This document shows, in pieces, positions 7,814 to 16,002 of a DNA stretch of 64,000 bases. Position numbers and translations under genes: made by a program. The notes beneath the pieces were generated by a model. That model made no database searches. It worked only from the letters and a program-made list of their open reading frames with translations, and was not told where the DNA came from. Positions within the stretch are counted from its first letter, which is position 1; each line of letters opens with the position of its first letter. This DNA is from Bog-756 sp963769905 (GTDB taxonomy: Bacteria; Actinomycetota; Acidimicrobiia; Acidimicrobiales; RAAP-2): NCBI GenBank assembly GCA_963769905.1, contig CAVYNG010000002.1, positions 992,001 through 1,056,000 of the forward strand, read 5' to 3'.

Positions 7814-9356
7814 GTGAAGCTTCGAGCCTCTTACCGTCAACCCGGCGCCGCGCGCTACCGGAGGCCGGGCGCCGCCTGGGACGTTCCGCTCCTCGACGAG
7901 CTCCTCTCCCCGCCGCTGCCGTCGGTGCGTCCGGCTGTGGTCGACGGCGAGGAGCGGTTCGACGCAGGCGAGCTCGAGCGGCGGATCGCGGCCGTGGCCG
8001 GCGGTCTCGCCGCCCGAGGGGTGCGGCGAGGCTCGGTCGTCGCCTGGCAGTTGCCCAACTGGTGGGAAGCGGTCGTCCTCTACCGGGCTTGCTGGCGCTG
8101 TGGCGCGGTGGCCGCACCGGTCCATCACCAGGTCGGCGCGGCGGAGGTGGAGCGCATGCTTCCCGACCTCGAGCCGGTGGTTGCATTCGGCACGCCCGGA
8201 CTCCCACTCGAAGGCCTTGCCCCGGTGGTCGGGGTCCGCGGAGGCGACGGCGGCTTCGACGAGCTCCTTTCGGAGACGCCCCTCGAGCAGAGTGCGGCCC
8301 GCGCCTCGGACATCGCGGTGGTGCTCTTCACCTCGGGTTCGACCGGTCGCCCGAAGGGCGTGCTCCACACCCATCGCGGCCTCGCCTACAAGGCGCGGAG
8401 CATGGTGCGCGCGCACGGCTTGACGACGGACGACGTCGCGCTCGATGCCCTCGCCGCTCGCGCACGTGTCGGGACTGCTCAACTCCGTCCTCGTCCCCGG
8501 CACCGCGGGGATGAAGGTGGTGCTCATGGAGAAGTGGAACCCCGAACGAGGCGTGGCGCTGGCCGGCGAGCACGGAGTCAGCTTCATGATCGGTCCTCCC
8601 ACCCTGTTCCTCGGGATGATGGACGTGCCAGGCTACGAGTCCTGCGTCGAGCGGCTTCGCATCGTGTCCTGCGGTTCGACGGGGGTGACGCCGGAATTCG
8701 TGGACATGGCGAGGAAGGGACTCGGTGCGCTGGTGAAGCGGACCTACGGGTCGACGGAGGCCCCGACCGTGACCACCAGCGGCTGGCAGGATCCGCCGGA
8801 ACGGGCGAGAGACACCGACGGCCACTCCGTCGGGGACGTGGAGATCAAGGTGGTCGATCCGAGCGGCCGCCGGGTGCGCCCCGGCCGCCGCGGCGAGGTG
8901 TTGGTACGCGGTCCGGAGCTGTTCGTCGGCTATGCCGAGGAGTCGGACACCGACGCGGCGGTCCGGCGGGGTTGGTTCGCAACCGGCGACCTCGGGACCC
9001 TCGACGACGAGGGGTGGCTGACCATCGTCGGGCGCTTGAAGGAGCTGATCATCCGCGGTGGCGAGAACATCGCCTCTGCCGAGGTCGAGCGCCTGCTCGA
9101 GCAACACCCCGACGTTCGCCAGGCAGTGGTGGTGGGGTGCCCGGACCGCCGACTCGGCGAGCGGGTAGCCGCGTTCGTGGTCGGCGGCCCGAACATCGAC
9201 GTCGAAGAGTGCGGACGATGGTTCGCGTCCCTCGGAGTGGCCAAGTTCAAGACGCCCGAGGTGGTGGTCCTCGTCGACGAGGTCCCGCTGCTCGGGGTGG
9301 GCAAGCCCGACCGGTCCCTCCTCCGTGAGCGGGCCGCCGAATTGGCCGGGAACTGA
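7814..9356 (+). pseudogene. Acyl-CoA synthetase interrupted by a single-base frameshift
   Basis: AMP-forming ligase split over two frames. Frame 1 begins at GTG 7814 (VKLRASYRQPG) and runs through the P-loop LFTSGSTGRPKG to GLTTDDVAL. The continuation MPSPLAHVSGLLNSVLVPG, with YGSTEA, ATGDLGTLDDEGW, GGENIASAEVE and VGKPDRSLLRE, is in the frame that starts at 8445. One extra G at about 8444 restores the family sequence (VAL then MPSPLAHVSG), so the change is +1. Without it the gene would encode about 514 residues. Both halves keep good coding character, so this is either a recent mutation or an assembly error. It lies in a run of co-oriented genes whose other members are intact. Confidence 0.85.
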
Positions 9357-9366
9357 GGAGGCAGCA

Positions 9367-10863
9367 ATGGGATCGGGCATCGTCTCGTGGGGTGTCTACC
9401 TGCCGTACTGGCGACTCGAGCGCAGCCGCATCGCCGAGGCGACACGGTCGGCCGCCGGGAGGGGAAGGCGCGCGGTGGCGTCGTACGACGAGGACACCAC
9501 CTCGATGGGAGTGGAGGCCGCGCGCCGCGCGCTCGCGGCCCCCGGCACCCCCGACCCGGTGAGCCTCTACTTCTCGACCCCTGCGCCGGCGTATCTCGAC
9601 AAGACCAACGCGGCGACCATCCACGCGGCCCTCGGTCTCCCCATGGACCGCGGTGCCTACGATCTCGGCGGCTCGCCGCGCTCTGGTTGGGCCGCGGCGT
9701 CGCTCGCGGCCGTCGCCGGCGCGCAGGCCCCGACCATGGCGATCCTCTCGGACCTGCGGACCGGCCTGCCGGGCAGCTCGGACGAGAGCCAAGGCGGTGA
9801 CGGCGCGGTCGCGTTCGTCTTCGCGCCCGAAGGCGGCGTGGCGGAAGTGCTCGGTCGCGCGTCGGCGACCGACGAGTTCCTCGACCGCTGGCGGGTCCCC
9901 GGCGAGACGGGCTCGCGCCAGTGGGAGGACCGCTTCGGCGAGGAGGCGTACCTCCCTCTCGTCCGCGGCGCGTTCGAACGGGCGCTCACCCAGGCGGGAC
10001 TCACCACCGACGACGTCGACCATCTGGTGGTCGCCGGCCTCCACGCTCGGGCGGTCGCAACGCTCAAGCGAACGCTCGGTGTCGAGCCGGAGAGAGTGGT
10101 CGCGGACCACGCAGAGCTGGTCGGCAACCTCGGTGCGGCCGCGGCCGCGCTCGGCCTTGCCGACGTGCTCGAGCGGGCGGCGCCGGGCGAGGTCGTCGCG
10201 CTGGTGTCGGTCGCGGACGGTGCCGACGTGCTCGTGCTGTGCACCACCGACGCACTGCCCGCGGCCCGGGCGTCGCGTCGTGACGCGTCGCTGACCGCGG
10301 TCGCCGCGCAGGTCGAGGGAGGGAGGTCCGACCTCCCGTACGTGACCTTTCTCACCTGGCGGGGCGTCCTACGGCGGGAGCCCCCGCGGCGCCCCGATCC
10401 CGAGCGTCCCGACGCACCTGCGATGTGGCGTTCCGAGGGATGGAAGTTCGGGTTCCGTGCGAGCCGCTGCGAGGTGTGCGGGTTCCGCCACCTGCCCCCG
10501 ACTCGGGTGTGCCTCTCGTGCCACTCGGTCGACCAGATGGTGCCCGAGCGCATGGCCGATCTGCGCGGCACGGTGGCCACCTACACGGTGGACCGGCTCG
10601 CCTTCAGCCTCTCGCCCCCTATCGTGGGAGCGGTCATCGACTTCGACGGCGGTGGCCGATATCGGGGAGAGATGACTGACGTGGATCCGGATGCAGTCGC
10701 GGTCGGTACCAGGGTCGAGATGACCTTTCGGCGCCTTTACAGTGCCGAGGGTGTACACAATTATTTCTGGAAGGCTCGGCCGGTGACCGACGAGGGCGCC
10801 GGCGACTCTTCCTCGAAGACCGTTGCGGGCGCGACCACCGCGCCCGCCGAGGGAGGTCACTGA
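9367..10863 (+). CDS. HMG-CoA-synthase-like domain fused to DUF35 OB-fold protein
   Basis: 498-residue fusion starting at ATG 9367, with GAGGAGG nearby as ribosome site. Residues 1 to about 330 resemble the HMG-CoA synthase/KAS III thiolase fold (GIVSWGVYLPYWRLER, TAGLTTDDVDHLVVAG type repeats). About residues 355-480 are a DUF35 module with rubredoxin-like zinc knuckle CEVC and CLSC, then an OB fold (GTVATYTVDRLAF). At the usual catalytic-cysteine position the sequence reads YDLGGSPRSGW with no cysteine, so classical condensation chemistry is doubtful. DUF35 proteins are known partners of thiolases and aldolases (Ltp2/ChsH2 and archaeal HMGCS-thiolase complexes). The thiolase gene begins 1 base after its stop, suggesting a complex. 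Confidence 0.85.
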   Translation: MGSGIVSWGVYLPYWRLERSRIAEATRSAAGRGRRAVASYDEDTTSMGVEAARRALAAPGTPDPVSLYFSTPAPAYLDKTNAATIHAALGLPMDRGAYDLGGSPRSGWAAASLAAVAGAQAPTMAILSDLRTGLPGSSDESQGGDGAVAFVFAPEGGVAEVLGRASATDEFLDRWRVPGETGSRQWEDRFGEEAYLPLVRGAFERALTQAGLTTDDVDHLVVAGLHARAVATLKRTLGVEPERVVADHAELVGNLGAAAAALGLADVLERAAPGEVVALVSVADGADVLVLCTTDALPAARASRRDASLTAVAAQVEGGRSDLPYVTFLTWRGVLRREPPRRPDPERPDAPAMWRSEGWKFGFRASRCEVCGFRHLPPTRVCLSCHSVDQMVPERMADLRGTVATYTVDRLAFSLSPPIVGAVIDFDGGGRYRGEMTDVDPDAVAVGTRVEMTFRRLYSAEGVHNYFWKARPVTDEGAGDSSSKTVAGATTAPAEGGH

Positions 10864-10864
10864 C

Positions 10865-12070
10865 ATGGGCAGCAGGGGGATCCGTGACCGAGTGGCGATC
10901 GTCGGCATGGGCTGCACGCCCTTCGGCGAGCTCTGGGACAAGGGAACCGGCGACCTGTTGACCGACGCGGCGCTCGACGCCGTGGGGTCCGCCGGAGTGC
11001 CCTTCGACTCGATCGATGCGTTCTGGCTGGGCACGATGAGCTCGGGCCGGTCCGGTCTCACCCTCTCCCAGCCGCTGAAGATCGGGTACAAGCCGGTCTC
11101 ACGGGTCGAGAACTTCTGTGCGACCGGCTCGGAGGCGTTCCGGAACGCGTGCTACGCGGTGGCATCGGGTGCCTACGACCTGGTGCTCGCGATCGGGGTG
11201 GAGAAGCTCAAGGATTCGGGCTACTCCGGCCTCACCGGCGTGAGGCTGGTCGGCGACGGGACGAACGCGGCGCTGAGCTCGCCGGCGGCCTTCTCCTTCC
11301 TCGTGCCCGCCTACTGCCACAAGTACGGGGTGGACCCCGAAGAGATGGGTCAGGTGCTCAACCGGATCGCCTGGAAGAACCATCGCAACGGCGCGGTCAA
11401 CCCGAGGGCGCAGTTCCAAAAGGAAGTCTCCCTCGAGAAGATCGCAGCCGCTCCGCGGGTCGCCGGCCAACTCGGCGTCTTCGACTGCAGCGGGGTGAGC
11501 GACGGCTCGGCGGCGGCGGTGCTCTGCCGTGCCGAGGACGCCCACCGCTACACCGACTCGCCCCTCTACGTGAAGGGGCTGGCGATGGTGGTCGGGCCGG
11601 CCGCCGGTGCGATCGACCCGGACTACGACTACACCAGTTTCGAGGAAGTGGTCCGCTCTGCCGAGGACGCCTATGCGCAGGCCGGGATCACCGACCCTCG
11701 TGCACAGCTCGCGATGGCCGAAGTGCACGACTGCTTCACCCCGACCGAGCTCGTGCTCATGGAGGATCTGGGCTTTGCCGAGCGTGGTTCCGCCTGGAAG
11801 GAAGTCATGGCCGGTACGTTCGATCGCGACGGCGAGCTCCCGGTCAATCCCGACGGTGGTCTCAAGAGCTTCGGGCACCCGATCGGCGCCACCGGACTTC
11901 GCATGCTGTACGAGTGCTGGCTCCAGCTCCGCCGCGAGGCGCCACCCGAACGCCAGATCGCGTCGGTGGTGGAGAGTGGCAGGACACTCGGGCTGACCCA
12001 CAATCTCGGCGGCGCTCCCGGAGAGTGCGTGAGCTTCGTGGGTGTGGTGGGGACCGAGCCGTCCGCGTGA
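10865..12070 (+). CDS. Thiolase, lipid-transfer-protein type
   Basis: Thiolase-fold protein of 401 residues from ATG 10865 (GGGAGG 8 bases upstream). Seen: nucleophile region ENFCATGSEAF, a HDCFTPTE segment, and GGLKSFGHPIGATG near the C-terminus, the usual catalytic His region. It belongs to the SCPx/Ltp-like branch, which includes steroid-pathway thiolases and the retro-aldolase Ltp2. It follows the HMGCS-like/DUF35 gene with one base between stop and start. In known systems such a thiolase and a DUF35 protein form one complex, so I infer carbon-carbon cleavage of a beta-ketoacyl-CoA or beta-hydroxyacyl-CoA by these two products together. Retention of CATGSEA argues for thiolase chemistry rather than loss of function. 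Confidence 0.9.
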   Translation: MGSRGIRDRVAIVGMGCTPFGELWDKGTGDLLTDAALDAVGSAGVPFDSIDAFWLGTMSSGRSGLTLSQPLKIGYKPVSRVENFCATGSEAFRNACYAVASGAYDLVLAIGVEKLKDSGYSGLTGVRLVGDGTNAALSSPAAFSFLVPAYCHKYGVDPEEMGQVLNRIAWKNHRNGAVNPRAQFQKEVSLEKIAAAPRVAGQLGVFDCSGVSDGSAAAVLCRAEDAHRYTDSPLYVKGLAMVVGPAAGAIDPDYDYTSFEEVVRSAEDAYAQAGITDPRAQLAMAEVHDCFTPTELVLMEDLGFAERGSAWKEVMAGTFDRDGELPVNPDGGLKSFGHPIGATGLRMLYECWLQLRREAPPERQIASVVESGRTLGLTHNLGGAPGECVSFVGVVGTEPSA

Positions 12071-12095
12071 TCCAGTCGCGTATCGGGGGGCCACG

Positions 12096-13313
12096 TTGAA
12101 CGACGACGGGTGCGATCCCTCGGCCGAGAGCGAAGACCAGACTGCGCTTCGGCTCCTCGCCCGCGAGGTGGCCGCCCGCGAGGTGGCGCCGAGGGCAGCC
12201 GCTCACGACGAGTCAGGCGACGTGCCCCGCGAAGCCATCTCCGCGCTGGCTGGCGCAGATCTCTTCGCGGTGACCATCGGCGAGAAGTGGGGCGGGCTCG
12301 GCATGGGGGACACCGAGGCGGCCATCGTCCTCGAGGAGATCGCGCGCTACGACGTGTCCGCGGCGATCTGCTGCCAGCTCGCCTTCAACGGTCCGCCCCG
12401 GGGCATCGAGCATCTGGGCCCACCCGCGATGAAGGACCGGTGGCTTCCGGAGGTCGCCCGGGGCGAGGCGATCATCAGCATCGGTATCACCGAGCCCGAC
12501 GCCGGGTCCGCCGTCCAGAACATGCGTTCCTCGCTGGCCGAGGATGGTCCGTCGCGCTGGCGCCTCAACGGGTACAAGAACTACTCGACCCTCGGGCACG
12601 CGGCGGCAGCCGTCCTCGTCTGGTGCCGGTGGCCGGGGGGAGACGGCGCGAAGGGGGTCGGTGCGGTGATCGTGCCGACCGACCGCGAAGGGGTCGTGCT
12701 GACCGGTCGTCACCGGGGTATGGGGATCCACGCCGCCACCGAGTCGGAGTTCGCGTTCGACGGGGTTCCGATCACCGAGGACGACATCCTGCTCGCCGGG
12801 GATCCCTCCTCGAACACCTCGTTCAAGGTGTTGCTCTCACACCTGAACCACGAGCGGTGCGGGAACGCGGCGATGTGCATCGGTGCCGCGCAGGGTGCGC
12901 TCGAGCGTTCGACGGCGTACATGAACGAGCGGGTGGTGGGGGGCCGGCCGATCGCCGACCTCCAGGGGCTGCAGTGGAAGCTCGCCGACATGGCGGTCGC
13001 GCTCGAAGGCGCGCGCCTCTTGCTCGGCCGCGCGGTGCGGTCGGCGGGAACCGGCGGCACCCCACCGGCGCTCGAGACGGCGATGGCCAAGACCGCGGCC
13101 AACCAGGCGGCCAAGTTCGTCTGCGACGAGGCGATCCAGATCCACGGCGGCTACGGCTACAGCCGCGAGTACCCCCTCGAACGCGCTTACCGCGACATCA
13201 GGGGGCTGTGCATCGGTGCCGGCACCATCGAGGCGCAGCGCAACTACATCGGCTCCTCGGTCGCGGCAGGCAAGACCACCTCGTCGCCGGGTTGGGTGGC
13301 TCCGAACTTCTAG
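12096..13313 (+). CDS. Acyl-CoA dehydrogenase
   Basis: About 405 residues from TTG 12096, chosen because GGGGGG lies 5 bases upstream; an ATG at 12042 would overlap the thiolase gene. Seen: TEPDAGSAVQNMRS loop, IHGGYGYSREYPLERAYRDIRG (the classical short-chain dehydrogenase signature) and C-terminal GAGTIEAQRNYIG. It resembles ordinary homotetrameric acyl-CoA dehydrogenases rather than the split pairs elsewhere in the window. It probably ends the operon that starts with the ferredoxin. The next coding remnant starts 19 bases downstream. Confidence 0.9.
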   Translation: MNDDGCDPSAESEDQTALRLLAREVAAREVAPRAAAHDESGDVPREAISALAGADLFAVTIGEKWGGLGMGDTEAAIVLEEIARYDVSAAICCQLAFNGPPRGIEHLGPPAMKDRWLPEVARGEAIISIGITEPDAGSAVQNMRSSLAEDGPSRWRLNGYKNYSTLGHAAAAVLVWCRWPGGDGAKGVGAVIVPTDREGVVLTGRHRGMGIHAATESEFAFDGVPITEDDILLAGDPSSNTSFKVLLSHLNHERCGNAAMCIGAAQGALERSTAYMNERVVGGRPIADLQGLQWKLADMAVALEGARLLLGRAVRSAGTGGTPPALETAMAKTAANQAAKFVCDEAIQIHGGYGYSREYPLERAYRDIRGLCIGAGTIEAQRNYIGSSVAAGKTTSSPGWVAPNF

Positions 13314-13332
13314 CGCGAACCGGGGCGAACTC

Positions 13333-13647
13333 ATGACGGACGTTCCCGAGACCTCTTACGCAAGGTGCGATGGCATCCACGTCGCGTACCGGGTCTCGGG
13401 AGATGGTCCCCTCAACGTCGTGGTCGTAAACGGATTCGTGTCCAATATCGATCTGATCTGGGACCTGCACATCGGGGCCCGGATTGCCGCACTGGCCGGG
13501 CCCGGCGAAGTGCTGGTCTCGCGCACGGTGACCGATCTGGTCGCGGGTTCCGGCATCCGCTTCGAGGACCGGGGAGATCACGAACTGAATGGGGTTCCCG
13601 GGACCTGGCAACTCCTCGCGGCGAGGGCTGGCTCGGCCGCTGGCTAG
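13333..13647 (+). pseudogene. Remnant of an alpha/beta-hydrolase-adenylate cyclase fusion with internal deletion
   Basis: Open frame of 104 residues. Residues 1 to about 40 (ETSYARCDGIHVAYRVSGDG, then NVVVVNGFVSNIDLIWD) match the N-terminus of alpha/beta-hydrolases found fused to class III cyclases. Residues about 42-100 (HIGARIAALAGPGEVLVSRTV, then VTDLVAGSGIRFEDRGDHEL) match the C-terminal end of the cyclase domain. The hydrolase catalytic residues and the cyclase metal site, roughly 300 or more residues in the middle, are missing without loss of frame. I infer an internal in-frame deletion; no activity is expected. It could still be translated. The start ATG 13333 follows GGGGCG weakly. 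Confidence 0.7.
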
Positions 13648-13764
13648 GCCGCGTCTCTCATTCGAGTCCGCACCGAGCACCCTTCCGAGGGACGTTGCCT
13701 ACCATGAGGACATGCCTTCCGAACCCGTTGCCCCCCTGGCCCCTCCGTCTCCTCTCGTCGTCCG

Positions 13765-14610
13765 ATGAAGATCGGGATCGCCCTCGGCGGCGTGCGTTCG
13801 CGCCTCTGGGCGCCGGTGACCGAGGAGGCGGACCGCCTCGGGTACGAGTCCGTCTGGATGCCCGAGCACCTGGTGTTGCCGGTCGGCATGGAGGGCAGCC
13901 CGTACCACGGCGCAGGGCATCCGCCGGTCCCACCCGAGATCCCGGTGTTCGACCCGTTCACCTACCTCGGTTACCTGGCCGGACGGACCGAGCAGATCCG
14001 CTTCGGGACCCACATCTACAACATCGGCCTGCGTCATCCCTTCGTCGTCGCCCGTGCGGTGACCACCCTCGATGTGGTGTCGGGCGGCAGGGTGGAGTTC
14101 GGGATCGGAGCGAGCTGGCTCGAGGAGGAGTGGGATGCGACGGGGCTCGACTTCTCCACCCGGGGGCGACGGGTCGACGAGTCGATCGACGTCTGCCGCC
14201 GGCTCTGGACGGAGGAAGTCGTCGAGCACCACGGCGAGTTCTTCGATTTCGACCCGGTCAAGTTCGAGCCCAAGCCGAAGCAGAAGCCCTACCCTCCGAT
14301 CCACGTCGGCGGCGACGGGTCGGCCGCCATGCGCCGCGCCTCCGCCGTCGGCGACGGCTGGATCCCGATGAACCACAGTCGCGACCAGATCGCTGAAGGC
14401 GCGGCCAAGGTGCAGCAGCTCCGTCGTCACGCGGGACGCGACGGGCGTACCACCATCACCTTCGGTTCAGCCGCCCCGGGGGAGGACGAGCTGGCCGCGC
14501 TCACAGAGATGGGCATCGATCGCGTCCTCGTGCGCCCGTGGGCCGACGGGGGAGACCCGGTCGAATCGCTCCGGCACTACGCCGACCTGGTCGCTTCCTC
14601 GCTCCGCTGA
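13765..14610 (+). CDS. LLM-class F420-dependent oxidoreductase
   Basis: Luciferase-like TIM-barrel oxidoreductase of 281 residues. Seen: start MKIGIALGGVRSR, ADRLGYESVWMPEHLVLP, RIRFGTHIYNIGLRHPF-like strand (positions near 14000), ARAVTTLDVVSGGRVEFGIG and GWIPMNHSRDQI. The pattern matches the actinobacterial F420-dependent families rather than FMN luciferases, so the likely cofactor is F420, though this cannot be proven from sequence. It would reduce or oxidise a carbonyl or double bond of the pathway substrate. It stands alone between the hydrolase remnant and an acyl-CoA dehydrogenase. There is no clear ribosome site at ATG 13765. Confidence 0.9.
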   Translation: MKIGIALGGVRSRLWAPVTEEADRLGYESVWMPEHLVLPVGMEGSPYHGAGHPPVPPEIPVFDPFTYLGYLAGRTEQIRFGTHIYNIGLRHPFVVARAVTTLDVVSGGRVEFGIGASWLEEEWDATGLDFSTRGRRVDESIDVCRRLWTEEVVEHHGEFFDFDPVKFEPKPKQKPYPPIHVGGDGSAAMRRASAVGDGWIPMNHSRDQIAEGAAKVQQLRRHAGRDGRTTITFGSAAPGEDELAALTEMGIDRVLVRPWADGGDPVESLRHYADLVASSLR

Positions 14611-14731
14611 TTTCTCGGGCGACCATGCCGGCCGGTGCGAATCCGGCGTCGGAGGGGCCCTGGTGTACCGTGAGGCGCCGCGGCGAAGAGGGCGTCCGCC
14701 CGGACGCGGCCAGCGACAACGAGGAGGGCCC

Positions 14732-15880
14732 GTGGATTCCGGCGGTGCTGCCAACAGCTCGCTGCCGGAATTCCGGCGAGCGTTGATCGGGTGGCTCGAC
14801 GAGCACCTGACCCCCGAACTGGTCGGCGCGGCACGGCACGGACTCGACGATCCCGACCACCTCGAGATGCTCCGGGCCTGGAACCGGGTCCTCGCCGATG
14901 CTCGATGGGCGGCTCCGGCCTGGCCCGCCGAGCACGGCGGACGCCAGGCGACGGTCGACCAACAGCTCGCGTACCTCGAGGTCATGGCCGAGAAGGGCGC
15001 ACCCGGCCCGATCAACGTGATCGGTGTCGCCAACATCGCGCCGGCGATCCTCGAGTTCGGCACCCAACTCCAGAAGGATCGCTTCATCGCGCCGCTCCTG
15101 CGCGGTGACGAGATCTGGTGCCAGGGGATGTCCGAGCCCGACGCGGGCTCCGACCTCGCGTCGCTGCGCACGACCGCGCGCTTGGAGGGCGACGAGTTCG
15201 TCGTGGACGGGCAGAAGACCTGGAACAGCCTCGGTCACCTGGCCGACTGGTGCCAGCTCTACGTGCGCACCGACCCGGACGCACAACGGCACGCCGGCAT
15301 CAGCTGCCTGCTCGTCGACATGCGCACCCCGGGCATCGAGGTCATGCCGGTGCGCACGATGGCGGGGGACCGGACCTTCTCGGAGCTCTTCTTCACGCAG
15401 GCGCGGGTGCCGTCGTCCGCGCTGCTCGGATCGCTCAACGAGGGGTGGCGGGTCGCGATGACCACCCTCAGCTACGAGCGCGCCGGGGTCGCCAAGTTCC
15501 ACCTGGCACTGAGCGAGCGTTTCACCGAGCTGCTCGAGGCGACCCGCAAGGCCGGTGCGACGGTGACGCCCTACTACCGCGACCAACTCGCGCGTCTCTA
15601 CAGCTCGATCGCGTGCCTCCGGTGGTCCACCAGTCGCGAGCTCGAGGCGGTCGGGCACGGCGGGCGCCCCTCTCCGGCCATGGGGTCGATGACCAAACTC
15701 CTCTGGTCCCAGATCAGCCAGCAGCTCGCCGGCGTCGCGGTCGGCGTCCTCGGGCCCGGAGCACTCGGACCTCCCTGGTCCACGTCACTGCTCACCTCGG
15801 TCTCGTCGTCGATCGCCGGTGGCACGAGCGAGATCAATCGCAACATCGTGGCCGAGCACGGTCTCGGGTTGCCTCGGTGA
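14732..15880 (+). CDS. Acyl-CoA dehydrogenase
   Basis: 382 residues from GTG 14732, preceded by GAGGAGGG, which decides against the longer frame starting at 14663 with an arginine-rich N-terminus. Seen: MSEPDAGSDLASLRTT flavin loop, QKTWNSLGHLADWCQLYVRTD, and C-terminal AGGTSEINRNIVAEHGLGLPR. Middle-domain features match the FadE17-like and FadE-type proteins of steroid and cycloalkane pathways. It is preceded by the F420-type oxidoreductase (121 bases) and followed by an aldehyde dehydrogenase (122 bases), all on the plus strand. Note QGMSEP in place of the more usual QxFSEP. Confidence 0.92.
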   Translation: MDSGGAANSSLPEFRRALIGWLDEHLTPELVGAARHGLDDPDHLEMLRAWNRVLADARWAAPAWPAEHGGRQATVDQQLAYLEVMAEKGAPGPINVIGVANIAPAILEFGTQLQKDRFIAPLLRGDEIWCQGMSEPDAGSDLASLRTTARLEGDEFVVDGQKTWNSLGHLADWCQLYVRTDPDAQRHAGISCLLVDMRTPGIEVMPVRTMAGDRTFSELFFTQARVPSSALLGSLNEGWRVAMTTLSYERAGVAKFHLALSERFTELLEATRKAGATVTPYYRDQLARLYSSIACLRWSTSRELEAVGHGGRPSPAMGSMTKLLWSQISQQLAGVAVGVLGPGALGPPWSTSLLTSVSSSIAGGTSEINRNIVAEHGLGLPR

Positions 15881-16002
15881 GCTGCTGCAGTCGTACGCCG
15901 GCGCAGTACCGCGTGTCCGACGAGGATGGCAGGCTGGTGCCTGGTTCGTGAGGACGCGATGATCGAAGACGCCGAAACGACCGACCGCTCAGGAGGACGA
16001 CC

